This document shows, piece after piece, positions 11,611 to 21,100 of a DNA stretch of 58,449 bases (positions are counted from its first letter, which is position 1; the number at the start of each line of letters is the position of its first letter). Location: the NCBI GenBank assembly GCA_002238645.1, contig MPMT01000025.1:1-58449 (forward strand), read 5' to 3'. The translations under genes were made by a program, and so were the position numbers. The notes beneath the pieces are model-generated. The model saw only the letters and a list, made by a program, of their open reading frames with translations. It ran no database searches and was not told the DNA's origin. This stretch comes from Alphaproteobacteria bacterium bin52. GTDB lineage: Bacteria > Pseudomonadota > Alphaproteobacteria > Thalassobaculales > Thalassobaculaceae.

Positions 11611-12969
11611 TCATCCGCCGAGATCGCGGAGCAGCTGTTCAACGTCCCGGCCCGTCACCTCCGGGTCTTCGGACATCAGCTTTTCCACCCGGCGTACCGC
11701 GTAGAGCACCGAGGTGTGATCGCGCCCGCCGAACGCCCGCCCGATGTCCGGTTGGGACAGTGGAGTGAGGCGCTTCGTCAGGTATATGGCGACGTGACGC
11801 GGCCGGCTGAACCGACGCGCCCGACTCGCGGAAACAAGTTCGTCAACCGTTATGCCATATTTCTCCGCAACCATTCTACATATGTGCTCGGGATTTCCTT
11901 GCCGTCGTGTTTCTCTCAATTCGTAATCATCGAACATTTCAGTAACGATGTCTGTCGTCACTCTTCTCTTCAACAACTTGGCATTTGCAACCACCCTTCG
12001 AAGTGCGCCTTCGAGTTCACGAACACTGCCACCAAACCGGTCGGCCAGCTTCTCGACCACGGCATCATCGATCGGGATGTCGAGTTCACCGACCCGGGCA
12101 TGAAGAAACTTGAGCCGGAACTCGAGATCCGTCGGACGGATCTTCGCGCGCAATCCGGAACCGAGCCGAGACTGGAGGGCTTCGCCCTGGCCGGTCAGCT
12201 GGTCTGGGCGACCGTTCGCGGAGATGACGATCCTGGAGTTCCGGCCGGACAGGACATCAAAGGTGTGAAGAAGTTCGTCCTGCGACTTCTGGGCAGCCGA
12301 GATGAAGTGAATGTCGTCGATCAACAAGATATCGACGTTTCTCAAGTACTCCTTGAACTCACCGGTGGTCTGACATTTCACGGACTGGACGAACTGGTAG
12401 ATGAAGTTCTCGGCCATCATGTAGAGTGCGCGGCGTTCCGGGAACAGGCGCCGGTACTCGATCGCGATCGCGTGCAGGAGATGGCTCTTGCCCAGTCCCG
12501 TGCCGCCATACAGGTACAGCGGGCCGTATTCCGACGAATCGGCCCGTGCGACCTCCAGAGCCGCGGCATACGCCAGCTCGTTGTTCCGGGACACCACGAA
12601 ACGCTCGAAGGTCGACCGCGGGTTGAGCATCCCGCCGATCACTGCCCCGGGCTGAGCCGGGTCCCCGCCGGACGATGTGTTCGCCTCGCCCGGTGCGGCT
12701 GCGGCCTCCTGCGTCCGGGCGGCATCGGGCACGAACCGCACGTCGACCGCGGCGACCGGCGTACCGGTTTCCTTCATCCAGACAAGACGCAGTATTTCCG
12801 CGAACTGTGTCCTGATCCTGTCTCGCTCCACCAGGGACGGTACGGCGAGGGTCAGAACCCCGTCTTCCAGACCGACCGGGGTGAGTCGCCTCAGCCACCT
12901 GCGGAACGTTCCCTGTCCAACCTCCGCGGCAACCAGCCGCAAAAACCGCGTCCACGACGCGTTGTCCAT
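11611..12969 (-). CDS. dnaA: Chromosomal replication initiator protein DnaA
   Basis: DnaA (452 residues) binds DnaA boxes and melts the origin. Domain I starts MDNASWTRFLRLVA. The AAA+ domain has Walker A GGTGLGKSHLLHA near residue 165 and Walker B ILLIDDIHF. The DNA-binding domain IV ends with the DnaA signature FGGRDHTSVLYAVRR. The frame is open upstream to 13038, but domain I homology starts at the ATG at 12969. Codons for roughly 11860-12000, at the end of domain III and start of domain IV, are noticeably richer in A and T than the rest. It is the first gene of the leftward replication set and abuts the proposed origin. Confidence 0.97.
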   Translation of the reverse strand: MDNASWTRFLRLVAAEVGQGTFRRWLRRLTPVGLEDGVLTLAVPSLVERDRIRTQFAEILRLVWMKETGTPVAAVDVRFVPDAARTQEAAAAPGEANTSSGGDPAQPGAVIGGMLNPRSTFERFVVSRNNELAYAAALEVARADSSEYGPLYLYGGTGLGKSHLLHAIAIEYRRLFPERRALYMMAENFIYQFVQSVKCQTTGEFKEYLRNVDILLIDDIHFISAAQKSQDELLHTFDVLSGRNSRIVISANGRPDQLTGQGEALQSRLGSGLRAKIRPTDLEFRLKFLHARVGELDIPIDDAVVEKLADRFGGSVRELEGALRRVVANAKLLKRRVTTDIVTEMFDDYELRETRRQGNPEHICRMVAEKYGITVDELVSASRARRFSRPRHVAIYLTKRLTPLSQPDIGRAFGGRDHTSVLYAVRRVEKLMSEDPEVTGRDVEQLLRDLGG

Positions 12970-13692
12970 ACTGTCGTCCAACGCCTGCCCCTTTCCTGCT
13001 TGCGACGGCCCGACCCGATCGATGACCGGGACACGCACCCCAAGCCGTCACACCTCCCCCCCAGGCACTCAAACCCATGCTTTATGTTCATGTGCCAAGA
13101 CCATTGAGCTAGCGGATTTTTCGTTCAGCCCCCTCGCGCCGTCCTATGCATCAAGGTTCTCGTTACTTCACGTTTGTCAGTATCTAAGTACATATACCAG
13201 AAAATACGACTCGATTACAAAGCAACAATCACTACAGTCGCAAACACGATCCATAATTTTTATCAGTGTTGCCCGCCGCACACAGCATAAACAACATCAA
13301 ATGTATATTTACCGAGAATGCACAAGTTATTCACAAGAAATATACGAGATAGTTATTCTTGCTTTTGCGTCAACGATCCGTGATCACGTTACCCGCTCGC
13401 CGTCGGGGGTGCAACCGCCGAATCGCACCCGGATGACATTTTTCTTGCAGCCGTGAAGTGGTCGCTTTGGGAAACAACCACTTAACGGACAGACGTGAAA
13501 TCGGTGTCTGGGATCGGGTCCGTCCGGGCAAGGAACCGCCACTGTGAGGTTGACGCTCACCACGCTCGCAGGCATGGTGCCGACGCTCCGGGGATGCGAA
13601 TTCCGGACACGCCCGGGCCTGCGCCATCCGGTGCACGGGATGCACCGCGCGGACACGGCCCGGACGCTTCACGTCGGACAGGTCTGCTCACA
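12970..13692. other. oriC: Candidate chromosomal origin (oriC) between dnaA and tkt
   Basis: The gap has no convincing gene and is strikingly AT-rich at about 13150-13370, within otherwise very GC-rich DNA. It contains one exact DnaA box, TTATTCACA, at 13327-13335, and a weaker match at 13082-13090 (TTATGTTCA). Genes diverge from it: dnaA-dnaN-recF-gyrB leftward and tkt onward rightward, the co-directional arrangement expected of leading strands. Origins next to dnaA are common, but in alphaproteobacteria the origin is not always there, so the call is an inference. The region also must hold the dnaA and tkt promoters. Confidence 0.6.
13327..13335 (+). promoter_or_regulatory. DnaA box
   Basis: TTATTCACA is an exact match to the DnaA-box consensus TTATNCACA. 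It lies at the right end of the AT-rich stretch upstream of dnaA. It could serve initiation, autoregulation of dnaA, or both. Confidence 0.65.
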
Positions 13693-15711
13693 ATGACACC
13701 CTCGTCTTCTTCCTGTCCCAATGCTCCGGCACCGGACCACGCAGCACTTGCCAACGCCATCCGCGCACTCGCGATGGACGCGGTGGAACGCGCTAAGTCG
13801 GGACACCCCGGCATGCCGATGGGGATGGCCGACGCGGCTACGGTGCTGTTTTCGGAACACCTGAAATTCGATCCGTCTTGCCCGGAGTGGCCCGACCGTG
13901 ACCGGTTCGTCCTGTCGGCCGGTCACGGCTCGATGCTGCTCTACGCCCTGTTGTACCTGACCGGCTATGACAGGCTCACGCTCGGGCAGCTGCAGAGCTT
14001 CCGGCAGCTGCACGCCATAACGGCCGGCCATCCGGAGTACGATGTTGCCGCCGGCATCGAGACCACCACCGGTCCGCTCGGCCAGGGCCTCGCCAATGCC
14101 GTCGGCATGGCAATTGCCGAGGAGAAGCTTGCCGCCCGTTTCGGCCGCGACCTGGTCGACCACCGGACTTACTGCATTGCCGGCGACGGTTGCCTGATGG
14201 AAGGGATCAGCCACGAGGCCGCCTCTCTGGCGGGACACCTCGGCCTTTCGCGGCTGGTCGTGCTGTTCGATGACAACGGGATTTCGATCGACGGACCCAC
14301 GAGCCTTGCCGCGTCGGACGACACCATCGCCCGCTTTGGCGCCCTCGGCTGGCATACCCAGGCAGTCGACGGGCATGACAACGCCGCGACTTCCCGCGCG
14401 CTCACCGCCGCTCGCGAGACCGACCAACCGTCGCTGATAGCCGTGCGGACCGTCATCGGTTACGGCTCTCCCAACAAGCAGGGGACGGCCGCAGCCCACG
14501 GAGCACCACTGGGAGAGGCCGAAATCGCGCTCGCCCGCGAAGCGCTCGACTGGCCCCATCCCCCTTTCGTGGTCCCCGAGCCTGTCCTCGCGGCATGGCG
14601 CGACTTCGGCCGCGGCGGCGTGCCGCAGCGCCGGGCCTGGGAGCAGCGCCTGGAGACCTCCGGACGCCGGGACGAATTTGCCGCCGCCTGCAAGGGGACC
14701 GTACCGGCCGGGCTACGGGCCGCCGTCGCGGCCCATGTCGGAGACCTGCTTGAAGCCCCGGTCAGCATCGCGACCCGGGTTGCATCACAGAACGCAATCG
14801 AGAAAATCGTTCCGGCGATCCCGGAACTCTTCGGCGGATCTGCCGATCTGACCGGATCCAACAACACCCGCGTGGCGGCCCAGGCCCCCTTTGACCGGGC
14901 CGACCGTTCCGGCAGCTACCTTCATTACGGCGTGCGCGAGCACGCGATGGCGGCTGCAATGAATGGCATGGCCCTGCACGGTGGCGTCATCCCCTACGGC
15001 GGCACCTTCCTCACCTTTACCGATTACTGCCGCCCGGCCATCCGGCTGTCCGCTCTCATGGGTCTCAGGGTGATCTACGTGATGACGCACGACTCGATCG
15101 GGCTCGGTGAAGATGGTCCGACCCACCAGCCGGTCGAGCATCTCGCGGCCCTGCGCGCAATTCCCAACCTCAACCTGTTCCGTCCCGCCGACGCGGTCGA
15201 GACCGCAGAGTGCTGGGAAATCGCCCTGAACTCCACCGCCACCCCGTCCGTCATCGCCCTGACCAGGCAGGGACTGGAACAGGTCAGGCTGGATCCGCAC
15301 CGGGACAACCCGTGCGTGCGCGGCGGCTACCTGCTGCGCGAGGCCGAGGCCGGCAAACGAGAGATCACCCTGCTCGCGACCGGCTCGGAGGTGGTCGTGG
15401 CACTGCGGGCCCGCACCGCACTCGAGCAGCAGGGAATAGGAACCGCCGTTGCCTCCCTGCCCTGCCTCGAGCTCTTTGCCGCCCAGGACCGCTCTTGGCG
15501 CGACACCGTGCTCGGACGCGACACGGTGCGGGTCGCGGTCGAGGCCGGAATTGGCCAGGGGTGGGACGGACTGATCGGCGAGCGCGGCGGATTTGTCGGC
15601 ATGAACGGCTTCGGCGCCTCGGCACCGGGCAATCAGCTCTTTGACCATTTCGGAATCACGCCGGCAGCGGTTGCCGGTACGGCGCTGTCCCTTCTCGGGA
15701 GGAATGCATGA
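13693..15711 (+). CDS. tkt: Transketolase
   Basis: The 672-residue thiamine-diphosphate enzyme transfers two-carbon units in the pentose phosphate and Calvin-type pathways. Key segments are [18 protein letters not shown] near residue 30, [16 protein letters not shown], the cofactor motif [13 protein letters not shown] near residue 157, [15 protein letters not shown] and the C-terminal [13 protein letters not shown] [12 protein letters not shown]. The frame is open from 13495, but the ATG at 13693 gives the normal N-terminus. It overlaps gap by 4 bp (ATGA), so the two are translationally coupled in a carbon-metabolism operon with fba. Confidence 0.95.
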   Translation: MTPSSSSCPNAPAPDHAALANAIRALAMDAVERAKSGHPGMPMGMADAATVLFSEHLKFDPSCPEWPDRDRFVLSAGHGSMLLYALLYLTGYDRLTLGQLQSFRQLHAITAGHPEYDVAAGIETTTGPLGQGLANAVGMAIAEEKLAARFGRDLVDHRTYCIAGDGCLMEGISHEAASLAGHLGLSRLVVLFDDNGISIDGPTSLAASDDTIARFGALGWHTQAVDGHDNAATSRALTAARETDQPSLIAVRTVIGYGSPNKQGTAAAHGAPLGEAEIALAREALDWPHPPFVVPEPVLAAWRDFGRGGVPQRRAWEQRLETSGRRDEFAAACKGTVPAGLRAAVAAHVGDLLEAPVSIATRVASQNAIEKIVPAIPELFGGSADLTGSNNTRVAAQAPFDRADRSGSYLHYGVREHAMAAAMNGMALHGGVIPYGGTFLTFTDYCRPAIRLSALMGLRVIYVMTHDSIGLGEDGPTHQPVEHLAALRAIPNLNLFRPADAVETAECWEIALNSTATPSVIALTRQGLEQVRLDPHRDNPCVRGGYLLREAEAGKREITLLATGSEVVVALRARTALEQQGIGTAVASLPCLELFAAQDRSWRDTVLGRDTVRVAVEAGIGQGWDGLIGERGGFVGMNGFGASAPGNQLFDHFGITPAAVAGTALSLLGRNA

Positions 15712-16715
15712 CCACGAGGGTGGCAATCAACGGGTTTGGCCGCATCGGCAGGCTGGTCCTGCGTGCGTTGTACGAAAGCGGACGCACTGATCTCGCGGTC
15801 GTCTCCATCAATGACCTGGGACCGGTCGCATCCAATGCACACCTGCTCAAGTGGGACAGCAACCACGGGCGCTTCCCCGGCGAGATCGTGGTGGGCGAGG
15901 ACAGCATCGACCTGGGCGCCGGCCCGATCAGGGTGACGGCGGAACGGGACCCGTCACGGCTGCCGCACCGGGAACTCGACGTCGACATCGTCATGGAGTG
16001 CACCGGGATCTTCACGTCGCGGGAAAGGGCGGCACTACATCTGGAGGCCGGCGCATGCAGGGTCATCGTGTCGGCACCCGCATCGGGCGCCGATCTCACG
16101 GTGGTCTACGGCGTCAATCACGACAGGATCACCCCGGAACACCTGGTGATTTCCAATGCGTCGTGCACCACCAACTGCCTGGCGCCGGTCGCCCACGTGC
16201 TGAACCAGGCAGTGGGCATCCGTACCGGGTACATGACGACGGTCCACGCCTATACCAGCGACCAGCCGACGCTCGATACGCTGCACGGCGACCTGCACCG
16301 GGCCAGATCCGCGGGAGGCTCGATGATTCCCACCTCCACCGGTGCCGCGAGAGCGGTCGGGCTGGTCCTGCCGGAGCTGGCGGGCCGTCTTGACGGCACG
16401 GCGATCCGGGTGCCGACGGCCAATGTCAGCCTCATCGATTTCACCTTCGTCCCGGACCGTGCGACCGGGGTCGAGGAGATCAACGACGCGATCCGCGCCG
16501 CTGCCGATGGTCCGCTCGCCGGCGTCCTGGCCACCAACGAGGAACCGCTGGTCTCGAGCGACTTCAATCACAACCCGGCGAGTTCCACCTTCGACCTCAA
16601 CGAAACCCAGGTGATCGAAGGCGGGCTGGTCCGGGTGCTGGCGTGGTACGACAACGAATGGGGGTTCTCCAACCGCATGTCCGATACCGCCGCCGCGGTG
16701 GCGCGGACACTCTGA
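15708..16715 (+). CDS. gap: Glyceraldehyde-3-phosphate dehydrogenase, type I
   Basis: The 335-residue enzyme oxidises glyceraldehyde 3-phosphate to 1,3-bisphosphoglycerate with NAD(P). The N-terminal Rossmann motif is [14 protein letters not shown]. The catalytic cysteine lies in [17 protein letters not shown] near residue 150, the histidine in [10 protein letters not shown], and the C-terminus has [12 protein letters not shown]. Length is standard. The start ATG overlaps the tkt stop, and fba follows after 39 bp. No pgk follows, unlike many gap operons. Confidence 0.96.
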   Translation: MTTRVAINGFGRIGRLVLRALYESGRTDLAVVSINDLGPVASNAHLLKWDSNHGRFPGEIVVGEDSIDLGAGPIRVTAERDPSRLPHRELDVDIVMECTGIFTSRERAALHLEAGACRVIVSAPASGADLTVVYGVNHDRITPEHLVISNASCTTNCLAPVAHVLNQAVGIRTGYMTTVHAYTSDQPTLDTLHGDLHRARSAGGSMIPTSTGAARAVGLVLPELAGRLDGTAIRVPTANVSLIDFTFVPDRATGVEEINDAIRAAADGPLAGVLATNEEPLVSSDFNHNPASSTFDLNETQVIEGGLVRVLAWYDNEWGFSNRMSDTAAAVARTL

Positions 16716-16754
16716 GCGGACCGCACGAACACGGCATCCAGGGAAAAGGCACCA

Positions 16755-17684
16755 ATGAAGCTGACCAGCACCGTCTCGCGACTCCTCGACAACTACGAAA
16801 GCGACTCCCCGGGGACCAGGGCCAACCTGGCGCGCATCCTCATGCAGGGCAAACTCGGCGGCACCGGCAGGCTGCTGATCCTGCCGGTCGACCAGGGGTT
16901 CGAACACGGTCCCGCCCGCAGCTTCGCACCCAATCCGGACGCGTATGACCCCCACTATCACTTCGAACTCGCGCGCGATGCCGGACTGTCGGCCTACGCG
17001 GCTCCCCTTGGAATGCTGGAGGCCGGAGCCGGCAGCTTCGCCGGCGAGGTTCCCAGCATCCTCAAGGTCAACAGCGCCAACAGCCTGTCACGGGAGAAGG
17101 AAGCTCCGAGCCAGGCCATCACCGGTTCGGTCCGGGATGCGCTCCGGCTCGGCTGTTCGGCGATCGGCTACACCATGTATCCCGGTTCGGACGCCGCCTA
17201 CGACATGATGTCGGACTTCCGCGACCTGGCCGAGGAAGCCAAGGCCTGCGGTCTGGCCGTCGTGCTCTGGTCCTATCCGCGGGGCGGCGCGCTTTCCAAG
17301 GAGGGCGAGACCGCCGTCGACATCGTCGCCTATGCCGCCCACATGGCCGCGCTGGCGGGGGCACACATCATTAAGGTCAAACCTCCGACCGCCCACATCG
17401 AACTCGACGCCGCGCGCAAGGCCTACGAGAGCAACCACATCCCGATCGCAACCCTGGCCGAACGCGTCCGCCACGTGGTCCAGTCCTGTTTCAACGGCCG
17501 GCGCCTGGTGGTGTTCTCCGGCGGCGAAGCCAAGGGGCTCGACGGCCTGCTCGACGAGATCAGCCAGCTCCGTGACGGTGGCGCCACCGGTTCGATCATC
17601 GGGCGCAATACCTTCCAGCGCCCGAAGAAGGACGCGATCGCAATGCTTGACAGGATCATCGGCATCTATCGCCAGGCCGCGTAG
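16755..17684 (+). CDS. Fructose-bisphosphate aldolase, class I (DhnA/FbaB type)
   Basis: The 309-residue protein cleaves fructose 1,6-bisphosphate by Schiff-base chemistry. LLILPVDQGFEHGPARSF near residue 35, TMYPGSDAAYDMM, and the Schiff-base lysine segment AHIIKVKPPTAHIE near residue 205 define the prokaryotic class I (DhnA) family. FSGGEAKGLDGLLDE and GSIIGRNTFQRP are phosphate-binding loops. It is third in the tkt-gap-fba operon, with thiE starting 8 bp after its stop. Confidence 0.93.
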   Translation: MKLTSTVSRLLDNYESDSPGTRANLARILMQGKLGGTGRLLILPVDQGFEHGPARSFAPNPDAYDPHYHFELARDAGLSAYAAPLGMLEAGAGSFAGEVPSILKVNSANSLSREKEAPSQAITGSVRDALRLGCSAIGYTMYPGSDAAYDMMSDFRDLAEEAKACGLAVVLWSYPRGGALSKEGETAVDIVAYAAHMAALAGAHIIKVKPPTAHIELDAARKAYESNHIPIATLAERVRHVVQSCFNGRRLVVFSGGEAKGLDGLLDEISQLRDGGATGSIIGRNTFQRPKKDAIAMLDRIIGIYRQAA

Positions 17685-17691
17685 GGTCGCC

Positions 17692-18324
17692 ATGGCGTCC
17701 TGCCAGCTGTACCTGATCACCCCTCCCGCCTTTGAACCGGTCGTCCTGGCTGAGACGCTGGCCCGCACGCTTGAGTCCGGTCCGGTCGCCTGTGTGCAGC
17801 TCAGGCTGAAGCAGGCGGACGACGACCGGATCCGGCGCGCCGCCGACTGCCTGCGGCCGGTCTGCCACTCGGCCGGTGTTCCTCTCATCATGAACGACCG
17901 CCCCGACCTTGCGTTCGCGACCGGGTGCGACGGAGTGCACGTGGGTCAGGACGATGCACCCTACACCGAGGCACGGCACCTGCTCGGCCCGGACGCCATG
18001 ATCGGAGTGACGTGCAAGGCGTCGCGACATCTCGCCATGGTCGCGGCCGAACAGGGTGCCGACTACGTCGCCTTTGGCGCCTTCTATCCCTCGGCCACCA
18101 AGGAGGTGACCGTTCCGGCATCGCCCGGGATCCTCGAGTGGTGGTCGGATCTCTCCACTGTCCCCAGCGTGGCGATCGGCGGGATCACTCCGGCAAACTG
18201 CGGACCGCTGCGCAGGGCCGGCGCCGACTTCCTTGCCGTGGTCGGTGCGGTGTGGAACCATCCGGACGGGGCACCGGCGGGGGTCCGGGTCTTCACAGCT
18301 ATTCTGTCGGAGGAACAGCAATGA
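17692..18324 (+). CDS. thiE: Thiamine-phosphate synthase
   Basis: This 210-residue TIM-barrel enzyme couples the hydroxymethylpyrimidine pyrophosphate and thiazole phosphate halves of thiamine. CVQLRLKQADD, LIMNDRPDLA, CDGVHVGQDDAPY, YVAFGAFYPSATKEV and VAIGGITPAN are family motifs in order. The ATG at 17692 was chosen although the frame is open far upstream inside fba. The gene sits directly after a thiamine-dependent transketolase operon, which may be more than coincidence. It overlaps the next gene by 4 bp (ATGA). Confidence 0.9.
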   Translation: MASCQLYLITPPAFEPVVLAETLARTLESGPVACVQLRLKQADDDRIRRAADCLRPVCHSAGVPLIMNDRPDLAFATGCDGVHVGQDDAPYTEARHLLGPDAMIGVTCKASRHLAMVAAEQGADYVAFGAFYPSATKEVTVPASPGILEWWSDLSTVPSVAIGGITPANCGPLRRAGADFLAVVGAVWNHPDGAPAGVRVFTAILSEEQQ

Positions 18325-18734
18325 ACGCCGCGTTCGAGAGTTTCCTTGCGGGAGCCCCGTTCCTGTTCAGCCATTTTGCCGTCACCATCGCCATGCTGGG
18401 CATCGGCGTGGTCATCTACATGTGGATGACGCCACACGACGAACGGACCCTCATCCGCGACGGAAACATGGCAGCCGCCATTTCCCTCGGAGCCGCGATT
18501 ATCGGGCTGGCACTGCCGCTTGCCATCTGCATGGCATACAGCGCCAGCGTCTGGGACATCGTCATCTGGGGCGTGGTGACCCTCGCGATCCAGATCGTGA
18601 CCTTCAAGATCATCGACCTGTGGGTCCGCAACCTGTCGCAGCGGATCGAGAACGGAGAGATCGGGACCGCCACGCTGCTGGCGGCGATCAAGGTCTCGGT
18701 TGCCGCGGTGAACGCTGCCGCTGTTTCGGGGTAG
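18321..18734 (+). CDS. DUF350 (UPF0719) family membrane protein
   Basis: The 137-residue protein has four hydrophobic segments: LFSHFAVTIAMLGIGVVIYMWM, AAISLGAAIIGLALPLAICM, IVIWGVVTLAIQIVTFKII and LLAAIKVSVAAVNAAAV. The order and the IENGEIGTATLLAAI segment fit DUF350, a small inner-membrane family of unknown function. It is translationally coupled to thiE. No enzymatic role is suggested by the sequence. Confidence 0.8.
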   Translation: MNAAFESFLAGAPFLFSHFAVTIAMLGIGVVIYMWMTPHDERTLIRDGNMAAAISLGAAIIGLALPLAICMAYSASVWDIVIWGVVTLAIQIVTFKIIDLWVRNLSQRIENGEIGTATLLAAIKVSVAAVNAAAVSG

Positions 18735-18773
18735 GTCTGACCCCCACCGCGACACCGCCAGGCCGGGGCTGAC

Positions 18774-19619
18774 GTGAGCCGCGACTGGTCGCAGCAGGAG
18801 AACGACCGTATCGTCGCGGACTACTTCGCGATGCTGGCACACGAGATGGCCGGGCGTGCGTACAGCAAGACCGGGCATCGACGCCGCCTGGCACCTCAGC
18901 TCGCGAACCGATCGAAGGGCGCTATCGAGTTCAAGCACCAGAACATCAGCGCCGTGCTGCAGGCCCTGGGAGTGACCCGGATCAACGGATACCGCCCGGC
19001 ACAAAACTACCAGCAGGCGCTTGTCGAGGCGGTGGGCAGATGGCTCGCACGCAACCCGGCACTGCCCGAACCCGCGTGGCAGACATGTCTCGACATCCCG
19101 GACCGGCTCGAAACCGGACCGCCCCCGACGCGGCGCAACCGCGAGCCGCCGACGCTCAAGGGAATGCTCGGGCTGGCACACACCGTCGACATGGCGGGAC
19201 GGGACGAACGCAACCGGGCGCTCGGCCAGGCGGGCGAGAAGCTCGCGCTCGCGCACGAACGCGCCGTGCTCCGCGATGCGGGCCGGGGCGACCTTGCGGA
19301 CCGGGTGCGCTGGGTGTCGCAACTGGAAGGGGACGGCGCCGGCTACGACATCGCGAGCTTCGAACCCGACGGACGGAACCGCCTCCTCGAGGTGAAGACC
19401 ACCAGCGGCTGGGAATATGCGCCCTTCCACATCACCAGGAACGAACTGGCGGTCTCCCGGCAGCAGCAGGACGAATGGCGCCTGCTGCGGATCTGGGACG
19501 CCCTGCGCCGGCCCAGGGCCTACGAACTCGCTCCGCCGCTCGAGGCACACATCCTGCTGACGCCGACAACCTTCCTGGCCCGGCTTGACGGGCAGCAAGC
19601 CCACAGCGCTTCGGCCTGA
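18774..19619 (+). CDS. DUF3883 domain protein (PD-(D/E)xK nuclease-like)
   Basis: The 281-residue protein starts at GTG 18774. Its C-terminal half (about residues 145-275) matches DUF3883: GQAGEKLALAHER, VRWVSQLEGDGAGYDIASF, RLLEVKTTSGWEYAPFHITRNELAVS. The GYDI aspartate with ExK in LLEVKTT fits a PD-(D/E)xK nuclease active site. The N-terminal half (residues 1-110) resembles the accessory region often found with DUF3883 and may bind DNA or a partner. DUF3883 is common in restriction and other defence proteins, yet there is no methylase or helicase beside it. It follows DUF350 by 39 bp on the same strand. Function is unassigned. Confidence 0.75.
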   Translation: MSRDWSQQENDRIVADYFAMLAHEMAGRAYSKTGHRRRLAPQLANRSKGAIEFKHQNISAVLQALGVTRINGYRPAQNYQQALVEAVGRWLARNPALPEPAWQTCLDIPDRLETGPPPTRRNREPPTLKGMLGLAHTVDMAGRDERNRALGQAGEKLALAHERAVLRDAGRGDLADRVRWVSQLEGDGAGYDIASFEPDGRNRLLEVKTTSGWEYAPFHITRNELAVSRQQQDEWRLLRIWDALRRPRAYELAPPLEAHILLTPTTFLARLDGQQAHSASA

Positions 19620-19906
19620 CATCCCGTCCGCGGACGATCCGGCCATGCCGCGGCTGAGGGCGCTGGCGTGACCGTCCGTCCGCCGGCTCATCCATGTGGC
19701 GGTGTCCCCGGCTTTCCGTTACCGGACCCATGAGGGCGAATGGGCCTTGCCCCGAACGGTCGACAGCGTCACGTCGCCTGCCACGGACCGGCGTCACGAG
19801 GGGCGCCAGGGCAACACGGGGGATTGCCCGCGGCCCCGTACGCTGCCAGCATCGGATGCCACCTGCATGATCACCCGTCCGTCGTCCGGGTTCGAGGGAG
19901 AGGCCC

Positions 19907-20875
19907 ATGGAAACACTGCACGTTGTCGTAACCATGGATGTGGAGCCCCCGATCCACGACACCCATCCGACCGCCACCGGACCCGCGAGCTGGGCAGACA
20001 GCGAACGGTTCATCCGGGGTTATGTCGACAGGGCCAGCGAGTTCGGGTTCCCGGTCACCTTCTTCATTCACCCCGAGGTGGCCGTCGAACAGGCCGGACT
20101 GTTCGGCGAACTACGGGAACGGGGCTGCTGCGTCGAGGGCCTTCACCTGCACCCATGGAAGTTCCGCGACGGCGTCTACCAGTCGCACTTCGGCGGACTG
20201 GGCGAGAACGACATGCGGGCCGTTCTCTCCGAAGCGGTCTCGATGTGGCAGTCCGCCATGGGACGCCGTCCGCTGTACTTCCGCCCAGGGACGTTCTCGG
20301 CCAACGACCTGATGTACCGGGTCCTGGTCGACCTGGGGTTCCGCGGCGGCTCCTGTTCGTTGCCGGGACGGGTCTGGCCGCGCATGAACGCCGTCTGGAC
20401 CGGGGCGGCGCCCGATCCGCACCGGGCGCATGCAACGTTCAGACAGCTCGTCGGCAGCCTGCCCTTTGCCAACATGCCGGTATCGGTGGATTTCTCCCGA
20501 ACCCGCGCAACGACCGGGATCAAGTGGCAGGAGGTCGCACCGTCGGCCGCATCGCTGGAAGACAACACCCTGGTCGGGCACCTCGACATGCGCCCCGACT
20601 GGCAGGAGGCGGACTACGAGACCATTGCCGCCAACATCACGAAACAGGTCCGCCGGCGCGGCGCGACGGTCCCGGTCATGAACTGCATCACGCACAACGA
20701 CAATGACTACTCCGACCCCGGGGACCGGGTCTGCCGCAATTTCGTGCGTGCCATGCAGGCGATAGTCAACGCCGCTGGCGCGGCCGGAATGACACCGGTC
20801 GGCACGACGCTCGAGACCATCGTCGACCTGGTCCTGGCCGAACCCGATCGCTCGTTCGGGTTCATCCACACCTGA
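19907..20875 (+). CDS. Polysaccharide deacetylase-like protein (NodB-fold)
   Basis: The protein of 322 residues has the NodB-type signatures: VVTMDVEP at residue 6 (metal and catalytic Asp region), PVTFFIHPE, GLHLHPWKF (metal His pair region) and YFRPGTFSAN. Such enzymes deacetylate chitin-like or exopolysaccharide sugars, or hydrolyse amides of related shape. There is no signal peptide, so the protein is probably cytoplasmic and may act on a precursor. It sits alone, with 287 bp of no recognisable gene before it. Substrate cannot be deduced. Confidence 0.75.
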   Translation: METLHVVVTMDVEPPIHDTHPTATGPASWADSERFIRGYVDRASEFGFPVTFFIHPEVAVEQAGLFGELRERGCCVEGLHLHPWKFRDGVYQSHFGGLGENDMRAVLSEAVSMWQSAMGRRPLYFRPGTFSANDLMYRVLVDLGFRGGSCSLPGRVWPRMNAVWTGAAPDPHRAHATFRQLVGSLPFANMPVSVDFSRTRATTGIKWQEVAPSAASLEDNTLVGHLDMRPDWQEADYETIAANITKQVRRRGATVPVMNCITHNDNDYSDPGDRVCRNFVRAMQAIVNAAGAAGMTPVGTTLETIVDLVLAEPDRSFGFIHT

Positions 20876-21100
20876 ACCACGGCGGGAACCCGCTCGTGAC
20901 GCGACGTGTTGGCGCGGGTACCCGAAGCGGGAGCCTTCAACAAACGGTCACAACGCTTGTGGTAGTTGATGCATGGAAGTGACATGGCGCGCTGGGGACC
21001 CATGGCGGCACTCCCGAAGTGTTCGTGCGTGAACAGATCCAGCGGCCGCAGGGGGAGAGAGCCATTGGTTGACCACACACAAAGTCGGAACGAGGACAGG

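Noticed and set aside
13082..13090. Second DnaA box (TTATGTTCA)
   Set aside because: Two mismatches to the consensus; kept only as a weak match.
20876..21100. Pho box upstream of the PhoX-like gene
   Set aside because: No tandem CTGTCAT-like repeats were found.
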